Origin: Micavibrio aeruginosavorus
GTDB taxonomy: Bacteria > Pseudomonadota > Alphaproteobacteria > Micavibrionales > Micavibrionaceae
Length of the DNA: 64,000 nt
Direction: 5' to 3'
Assembly (NCBI GenBank): GCA_016432265.1
Contig: CP066681.1
Span: forward strand, 1,452,342-1,516,341
Of this stretch, positions 58,875 through 64,000 are shown piece by piece (position 1 is the stretch's first letter; every line of letters begins with the position of its first letter). The notes under the pieces were generated by a model. It searched no databases. It was not told where the DNA came from and was given only the letters and a program-made list of their open reading frames with translations. Made by a program: the position numbers and the translations under genes.

Positions 58875-60031
58875 CAGGCATTGTGGCCTATGCTGTAGCT
58901 GAGTTCTGCCAATTCGCCGATATCCCAGAGTGCGAAATCGGCGCGTGCCCCCTGTTCCAGTTTGCCGCTATCGTTCCAGCCCAGTGCCGCGGCGGCGTGA
59001 CAGGTTACGCCTGCCAAAGATTCTTGTGGCGTCAGGTGGAAGATCGTGCAGGCCATATTCATCATCAGCAACAATGAATGAACCGGAGAGGTTCCGGGGT
59101 TATGGTCGGTGGCGATCGCGATGGGCACACTGTGCTTACGCAGCAGGTCAATGGGCGGCAACCGCGTTTCTCGCAGGAAATAGTAAGCGCCAGGCAGTAA
59201 TACCGCTATGGTTCCGGATGCTGCCATCGCTTTAACGCCGTCTTCATCAAGATATTCAAGATGGTCGGCAGAAAGAGCGCGGCTGCGCGCCGCCAAGGCG
59301 CTGCCGTGCTGGTTGGATAGTTGTTCGGCATGTATCTTCACAGGTAGTCCCAGTTGTTGTGCCTTCTGGAAAACGCGCTCGGCTTGCGCCAGCGTGAACC
59401 CGATCCGTTCGCAGAAAACATCGACGGCATCGACCAGACCGGCTTCGTGCAGAGCGGGCAGCATGTCCTCGCAAATATGGGTGATGTAATCATCGGAGCG
59501 GTTTTTATATTCCGGCGGCAGAGCATGGGCGCCCAAGAATGTGCGTTGAATACGGATACCTGTTGCCTGCGCCAGTTTTGTTGCGACAACGAGCATTTTC
59601 CGCTCTGTCTCCATATCAAGGCCATAGCCGGATTTTATTTCAATGCCTGTAACGCCTTCGGCCATCAAATTTTGCAGACGGCGATATGATGAGGCAAATA
59701 ATTCATCTTCCGTAGCGGCGCGGGTGGCGCTCATAGTCGAGAGGATTCCGCCACCAGCTTTGGCGATGTCTTCATAGCTGACGCCCTGAAGGCGCATTTC
59801 AAATTCGCGAGCGCGGTTGCCGCCATAGACCAGATGTGTGTGGCAGTCGACCAGACCGGGGGTTACCCAGCGGTTTGCCCCATTGTAGATAGTTTTGGCC
59901 AATGTTTCCGGCGCGGCGGTCAAACTGGCTTGCGGGCCGACCCACGCAATTTTTCCATCCTGAACGCCGATCGCGCCTGGATTATCCCTGCCATCTGGCA
60001 GGAGTACATTTATCCAGATAGAATCCCACAT
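58817..60031 (-). CDS. hutI: Imidazolonepropionase
   Basis: A 404-residue amidohydrolase opening the imidazolone ring to formimidoylglutamate. Metal ligands are in [20 protein letters not shown]; others are [60 protein letters not shown] and [14 protein letters not shown]. It is on the minus strand, convergent with hutG (58-base overlap) and divergent from hutF with a 49-base gap. Confidence 0.97.
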   Translation of the reverse strand: MWDSIWINVLLPDGRDNPGAIGVQDGKIAWVGPQASLTAAPETLAKTIYNGANRWVTPGLVDCHTHLVYGGNRAREFEMRLQGVSYEDIAKAGGGILSTMSATRAATEDELFASSYRRLQNLMAEGVTGIEIKSGYGLDMETERKMLVVATKLAQATGIRIQRTFLGAHALPPEYKNRSDDYITHICEDMLPALHEAGLVDAVDVFCERIGFTLAQAERVFQKAQQLGLPVKIHAEQLSNQHGSALAARSRALSADHLEYLDEDGVKAMAASGTIAVLLPGAYYFLRETRLPPIDLLRKHSVPIAIATDHNPGTSPVHSLLLMMNMACTIFHLTPQESLAGVTCHAAAALGWNDSGKLEQGARADFALWDIGELAELSYSIGHNACYAVVRNGLYVAIPQSRSD

Positions 60032-60080
60032 GATTTCCCTCTACAATGGCCGCAGTGGCTGTACTGAAGGAGCATAACCG

Positions 60081-61415
60081 ATGCCTGATTTTTTGGCAAA
60101 AGCCGCGCTCATGCCGCAAGGATGGGCCGAAGATGTCCTTATCAAGGTCGATGAGGCGGGGTGGATTGTCGATGTCAGGCCTGAACAAAGTGCGACGTCA
60201 GGAACGATTCTTGACGGCCCCGTACTGCCGGGGATGCCGAACTTGCATTCGCATGCCTTTCAATATGCGATGGCGGGTTTGGCCGAGCACAGCGAAGACC
60301 CCGCCAACAGTTTCTGGAATTGGCGCAAGACTATGTACGGTTTTCTCGATACGCTGGGGCCGGAAGAACTGGAGCGGATTGCGACGTGCCTTTATACAGT
60401 GATGCTGAAGGCCGGATATACGCAAGTGGCTGAATTCCATTATTTGCATCATCGCCCGGACGGTAGTCCGCATGAAGATCCTGCTCATTTATCGCGCTGC
60501 ATGATTCGCGCTGCCAAGGCTGCCGGTATTGGAATTACGCTGCTGCCGGTTTTGTATGCGCATGGCGGCTTTGGCGGGCAGGCACCGGAGAGCGGGCAGC
60601 GGCGTTTCATCAACACGCCTGAACAGATCGTCGATATGGTGACAACCCTTGACCGGGACTATAAAGCAGACCCGCAGGTGCGTATCGGTCTGGCGTTGCA
60701 TTCCTTGCGCGCCACCACGCCAGAGATGATTGCGGAGGTGGTAAAGGCAGTCCGCTCAATAAATCCGCAAATGCCCATACATATTCATGCGGCCGAGCAG
60801 ATACAGGAAGTCGAGGATTGCAAGGCATGGAGCGGTCAGAGGCCGGTCGAATGGCTGCTGGAGAATAACGATGTGGATCCGCACTGGTGCCTGATCCATG
60901 CCACGCATATGACAGAGGAGGAAACGCGCGCTCTGGCTTTATCCGGTGCTGTGGCGGGGTTATGCCCGACGACCGAGGCCAATCTGGGCGACGGCCTTTT
61001 TAATTTGCCTTCTTACCTCCGGCATGGCGGCCGTTTTGGTATTGGCTCTGATAGCCATATCTCCGTGAATATGGTCGAGGAACTGCGCTGGCTTGAATAC
61101 GGTCAGCGTTTGAATCGGCGGCAACGGTTAATCGCGCGCATGGGGCTGGAGCAGCATATAGGAGATTTTCTTTACCGTGCGGGGCTGGAAGGCGGGGCGC
61201 AGGCGCTTGGCACAAAGACCGGAAAAATCGCCGCCGGTCACCGCGCTGATTTTATTGTACTGGACAAAGAAAACCCATCGATCAAAGGCAGGAGTTATGA
61301 TCTGGTTCTGGATACGATGGTCTTTGCCACAAACAGCAATCCTGTAAGGGATGTTTATGTAGGCGGCAGGGCTGTTGTTAAAAATTTTGAGAATCTGCGC
61401 GATGAATCTGCTTGA
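60081..61415 (+). CDS. hutF: Formimidoylglutamate deiminase
   Basis: A 444-residue amidohydrolase converting N-formimidoyl-L-glutamate to N-formyl-L-glutamate and ammonia. Metal motif PNLHSHAFQYAMAGLAE near residue 55, then FWNWRKTMYGFLDTLGPEEL, VAEFHYLHHRPDGSPHEDP, IHIHAAEQIQEVEDCKAW, HATHMTEEETRALALSGAVAGLCPTTEANLGDG and FGIGSDSHISVNM. Its presence with hutG shows the two-step deformylase route. It overlaps the ankyrin gene start. Confidence 0.96.
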   Translation: MPDFLAKAALMPQGWAEDVLIKVDEAGWIVDVRPEQSATSGTILDGPVLPGMPNLHSHAFQYAMAGLAEHSEDPANSFWNWRKTMYGFLDTLGPEELERIATCLYTVMLKAGYTQVAEFHYLHHRPDGSPHEDPAHLSRCMIRAAKAAGIGITLLPVLYAHGGFGGQAPESGQRRFINTPEQIVDMVTTLDRDYKADPQVRIGLALHSLRATTPEMIAEVVKAVRSINPQMPIHIHAAEQIQEVEDCKAWSGQRPVEWLLENNDVDPHWCLIHATHMTEEETRALALSGAVAGLCPTTEANLGDGLFNLPSYLRHGGRFGIGSDSHISVNMVEELRWLEYGQRLNRRQRLIARMGLEQHIGDFLYRAGLEGGAQALGTKTGKIAAGHRADFIVLDKENPSIKGRSYDLVLDTMVFATNSNPVRDVYVGGRAVVKNFENLRDESA

Positions 61416-62013
61416 TGCCGCTTTGCGCTGCGCGGCAATGCGCGACTGGGTCGCGGTTTCGCACTGTCTTCTCGTTTTGGGGGCAAATCCTTATGGCGTT
61501 GATGAGGAAGGGCGCACGGCTTTTAACCATGCGGCCAGCAATGGCCTGAAAGCTTTGGCGGTACTGACGCAGGCTGCCTTTGTCGATACGCAGAAAGCAC
61601 GGAAACGCAGGCGGTGGATAGGCTATGGCCTCAATACGCCTTCGGGTGTGTATGGCTCTACGCTGATCACTTATGCGGCCAAGGTTTGCGATGTCGCTAC
61701 GGTCAGGGCGATGATTGCCGCCGGAGCGGATATCCGTATTGTCAATGGCAGTGGCTGGAGTTTGCTGCACTGCGCAGCGGTAATGCCAGGGCGGGCTGAT
61801 GTAATCAAATCGTTGCTGCGGGCGTTTGAAGAGCAGGGGTACGGCTACTTGATATCGGTGCGCACAACCCGTATTTATGAAACATCCTATGGGGCGCACA
61901 AGGTAACCTATACCGAGGGTTTGAGTGCAGCAGGCTTATGCCGTGCGCGCCTTGAGCAGGATCCAGCCAGTCCGGAGGATTTGAAGGAATATTCGTCTTA
62001 TTTGACAGAATAA
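61402..62013 (+). CDS. Ankyrin-repeat protein
   Basis: A 203-residue protein with at least three ankyrin-like repeats: VSHCLLVLGANPYGVDEEGRTAF with NHAASNGLKALAVL, TLITYAAKVCDVATVRAMIAAGADIRI and GWSLLHCAAVMPGRADVIKSLL. No signal peptide is evident. Ankyrin repeats mediate protein contacts; the target is unknown. ATG 61402, overlapping the end of hutF by 14 bases, is chosen over an earlier in-frame codon at 61375. Coupling to hutF is suggested by the overlap only. Confidence 0.8.
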   Translation: MNLLDAALRCAAMRDWVAVSHCLLVLGANPYGVDEEGRTAFNHAASNGLKALAVLTQAAFVDTQKARKRRRWIGYGLNTPSGVYGSTLITYAAKVCDVATVRAMIAAGADIRIVNGSGWSLLHCAAVMPGRADVIKSLLRAFEEQGYGYLISVRTTRIYETSYGAHKVTYTEGLSAAGLCRARLEQDPASPEDLKEYSSYLTE

Positions 62014-62033
62014 CGGTAATCGACCCCTTTTTC

Positions 62034-62082
62034 TTGACCTGTATCAATATTTGACTCCTCTAAAAAGGCTATAAACCCCGAC
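62034..62082 (+). promoter_or_regulatory. FNR/FixK-type box with class II promoter geometry upstream of the phasin gene
   Basis: TTGACCTGTATCAA at 62034-62047 fits the FNR/Anr/FixK consensus TTGAY-N4-RTCAA exactly. A TATAAA -10 hexamer lies at 62070-62075. A transcription start near 62082 would put the box centre at about -41.5, the usual class II activator position. No good -35 is present, as expected for an activator-dependent promoter. The phasin start is about 50 bases downstream. Confidence 0.6.
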
Positions 62083-62132
62083 GGTGGAACAGCCGGGCCG
62101 CTTCAATTTAGGTATGGAACAGGAGATAGATA

Positions 62133-62609
62133 ATGATAACGCCATTTAAGTTTGAAAATATTCTTAGCGATGAGATTGCAAAAAATTTAGTCGACCTTAG
62201 CACATTGCCGCAAGTAGATGTCAGGATGCTGATGGAGATTCAGAAAAGAAATTTTGAAGCTTTCACAGAAGCCGGGAAGACGATTCTGGATGGGCTTCAG
62301 ATTGCTGCGCAGCGTCAGTCAGAATTCCTGTCGCAGGTGATGGTAGAGTCTTCGGCATTGATAAAAGACATTTCTGCGGACGGGTTGCCGCAGGAAAAAA
62401 TCGCCCATCAAACGGCTCTGACCAAAAAATGCTATGAGCAGTCAGTTACGAACTGGCGGGAACTTTCGGAGATCGTGAATAAATCCGGTAAGCAGGCCGC
62501 CAATATCATCCAGAACAGGGTGGCATCCTCAATGGCAGAGTACAGGGGGGCGATGAACAAGAATGACGCTTCTTCCTGTTCCGCAGAGAGTGGCAAAAAA
62601 GCCGCCTGA
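62133..62609 (+). CDS. Phasin family protein
   Basis: A 158-residue helical protein: DVRMLMEIQKRNFEAFTEAGKTILDGLQIAAQRQSEF is the pattern of the PHA granule-associated phasin family, followed by amphipathic helices rich in Ala, Gln and Lys and a Ser/Lys-rich tail. Phasins coat polyhydroxyalkanoate granules. AGGAGATAGATA precedes the ATG. An FNR-type box and -10 element lie upstream. No PHA synthase is in the window. Confidence 0.85.
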   Translation: MITPFKFENILSDEIAKNLVDLSTLPQVDVRMLMEIQKRNFEAFTEAGKTILDGLQIAAQRQSEFLSQVMVESSALIKDISADGLPQEKIAHQTALTKKCYEQSVTNWRELSEIVNKSGKQAANIIQNRVASSMAEYRGAMNKNDASSCSAESGKKAA

Positions 62610-62714
62610 TCGCAGGTTTAGCAGCAATTATTTCCAGCATGAATGCGGCGCTGTCATATTCATGAGGGGGATGTCTATGGGTTTTAAAAACTTTCAAAAA
62701 ACAAGGGAATGTCG

Positions 62715-64000
62715 ATGTCTGAGGAGTATCAGGGGAAAAGAAGCTGGGCCGAGCCTTATAAAATCAAGGTAGTCGAGCCAATTAAGATGACAACGCGTGA
62801 ATACCGCGAACAGGCTATCAAGGAGGCCGGCTATAACACGTTCTTGTTGCGGTCTGACGATGTCTATATCGATTTGCTGACTGATAGCGGAACGAACGCC
62901 ATGAGCGACCGTCAGTGGGCGGGAATAATGCTGGGCGATGAAGCCTACGCCGGTAGCCGCAATTTCTATTATCTTGAAGATAACGTAAGAAAATATTATG
63001 GCATGCCTTACTTTGTCCCGACACATCAGGGGCGGGCTGCCGAGCATATGATTTCCAGGATCCTTATAAAGCCGGGTGATTATATCCCCGGCAACATGTA
63101 TTTCACGACTACGCGCGCCCACCAGGAGCTGGCGGGAGGTATTTTTGTCGATGTGATCATTGACGAGGCGCACGATCCAGAGGATGAACATCCATTTAAG
63201 GGCAATGTCGATATCGCAAAGCTTGATGCCCTCGTCGAAAGGGTGGGGGCCGCCAAGATACCCTACGTATGTATGGCCGGGCCCGTGAACATGGCAGGCG
63301 GCCAACCGTTTTCCATGGAAAATCTGCGCGCGGTTAAGGCATGGTGCGATAAGCACAGTGTGCGTTTATGGTTCGATGCTACGCGCGCCACCGAGAATGC
63401 GTATTTCATTAAGCAACGCGAAGCTGGCTATCAGGACAAGACGATCGCCGAGATACTCAAGGAAATTTGTTCTTGCTTTGAGGGATTGTGGATCAGCGCC
63501 AAGAAGGACTTAATGGTGAATATCGGCGGATTTCTCGCAACGCGCGATGCGGAGGTGTTTGAGAAGGCGCGGAACATGGTCGTTCTTTTTGAGGGGCTTC
63601 ATACCTATGGTGGTTTGGCCGGTCGCGATATGGAAGCCATGGCGCGAGGCATTGAGGAAATGGTCGATTACGACACGATCCGGGCGCGTATCGGGCAAGT
63701 TGAATATTGCGGCAGGCAACTGGAGAGATTTGGTGTACCGATCGTCAGGCCGATTGGAGGGCATGCGGTTTTTCTGGACGCGAAAAAAATTCTTGCGCAT
63801 ATCCCCCAGGAACAATTCCCCGCGCAAACATTGACGGCGGAAATCTATATTGACTCTGGTGTTCGCTCTATGGAGCGTGGCATCGTTTCGGCTGGCCGGG
63901 ATAAAGACACAGGTCAGGACAAAAAGCCTGAATTGGAGCTGGTGCGTCTGACATTCCCGCGGCGTGTTTATACGCAGGCCCATATCGATGTGATGGTTGA
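62715..64000 (+). CDS. Tyrosine phenol-lyase/tryptophanase family beta-eliminating lyase (3' end outside window)
   Basis: A frame open to the right edge, 428 codons visible. Motifs: YNTFLLRSDDVYIDLLTDSGT, SDRQWAGIMLGDEAYAGSRNF, PTHQGRAAEH, GNMYFTTTRAHQE, the PLP-lysine region SAKKD, EGLHTYGGLAGRDMEAMA and GVRSMERGIVSAGR. The Arg in SMERG (Arg381 in Citrobacter tyrosine phenol-lyase, a hydrophobic residue in tryptophanase) and the short loop after HQGR favour tyrosine phenol-lyase. Start 62715 lies seven bases after AAGGGA; an in-frame ATG at 62709 is the alternative. It follows the phasin gene after about 105 bases. Confidence 0.88.
   Translation, partial: MSEEYQGKRSWAEPYKIKVVEPIKMTTREYREQAIKEAGYNTFLLRSDDVYIDLLTDSGTNAMSDRQWAGIMLGDEAYAGSRNFYYLEDNVRKYYGMPYFVPTHQGRAAEHMISRILIKPGDYIPGNMYFTTTRAHQELAGGIFVDVIIDEAHDPEDEHPFKGNVDIAKLDALVERVGAAKIPYVCMAGPVNMAGGQPFSMENLRAVKAWCDKHSVRLWFDATRATENAYFIKQREAGYQDKTIAEILKEICSCFEGLWISAKKDLMVNIGGFLATRDAEVFEKARNMVVLFEGLHTYGGLAGRDMEAMARGIEEMVDYDTIRARIGQVEYCGRQLERFGVPIVRPIGGHAVFLDAKKILAHIPQEQFPAQTLTAEIYIDSGVRSMERGIVSAGRDKDTGQDKKPELELVRLTFPRRVYTQAHIDVMV

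Noticed and set aside
62610..62714. A TnaC-type leader peptide before the lyase
   Set aside because: Short frames exist but none carries the Trp and Pro residues needed for TnaC-like stalling.

Overview
The window is a chromosomal segment of a Gram-negative alphaproteobacterium with moderate G+C. Three things support this: the block rpsB-tsf-pyrH-frr-uppS-cdsA-dxr-rseP-bamA-skp-lpxD-fabZ-lpxA-lpxI-lpxB, with LpxI rather than LpxH; the neighbourhood ppiD/trpE/trpG/trpD/trpC/lexA/comEC/gltX/gltA; and the run tpiA-secG-pyrG-kdsA-eno-ftsB-pdhA-pdhB-pdhC-lpd, in which E1beta carries an N-terminal lipoyl domain. I cannot name the genus from sequence alone. No rRNA, tRNA, CRISPR array, prophage or insertion-sequence transposase was seen.

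Layout. 1-5961: two large co-directional nuclease-like genes, a beta-CASP/RNase J-like protein (5' end outside the window) and a 1212-residue ExoI-like DEDD exonuclease in which the usual catalytic His position is Tyr. 5962-6568: leader region with one weak small ORF and a hairpin. 6569-21145: translation factors, isoprenoid and phospholipid synthesis, outer-membrane assembly and lipid A synthesis, tightly packed. 21163-25312 (minus): gltX, an M48 peptidase and gltA. 25389-36216: comEC (plus), then esterase, lexA, trpC, trpD, trpG (minus), interrupted by a plus-strand polysaccharide-deacetylase-like gene before trpE and ppiD (minus). 36322-43539: tpiA, secG, pyrG, a small unknown gene, kdsA, a two-gene accessory insert (GxxExxY protein and Mrr-like restriction endonuclease) with three copies of a 30-38 bp repeat, eno and ftsB. 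43664-50404: pyruvate dehydrogenase operon with three extra genes (RidA-like, LprI-like, alpha/beta hydrolase). 50597-54507: a small His/Cys-rich membrane protein, then a minus-strand trio (TrpF-like barrel, membrane sulfatase-like protein, fatty acid desaturase). 54858-61415: histidine utilisation genes hutU, hutH, hutG, hutI and hutF (formimidoylglutamate-deiminase route). 61402-64000: ankyrin-repeat protein, phasin, and a tyrosine phenol-lyase/tryptophanase family gene running off the right edge.

How the genes work together. The first half serves envelope biogenesis and growth (translation, undecaprenyl phosphate, CDP-diacylglycerol, MEP pathway, BamA, lipid A, KDO). The second half serves central carbon flow (triose phosphate isomerase, enolase, pyruvate dehydrogenase, citrate synthase) and amino acid use (histidine to formylglutamate and glutamate; an aromatic amino acid beta-elimination enzyme), with a phasin that points to polyhydroxyalkanoate storage. 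An exact FNR/FixK-type box at the class II promoter distance lies upstream of the phasin, which suggests oxygen control of storage.

The least ordinary parts are the RNase J-like/ExoI-like pair, the repeat-bounded GxxExxY-Mrr insert, the short direct repeats around the LprI-like gene inside the pdh operon, and the TrpF-like/sulfatase/desaturase operon.
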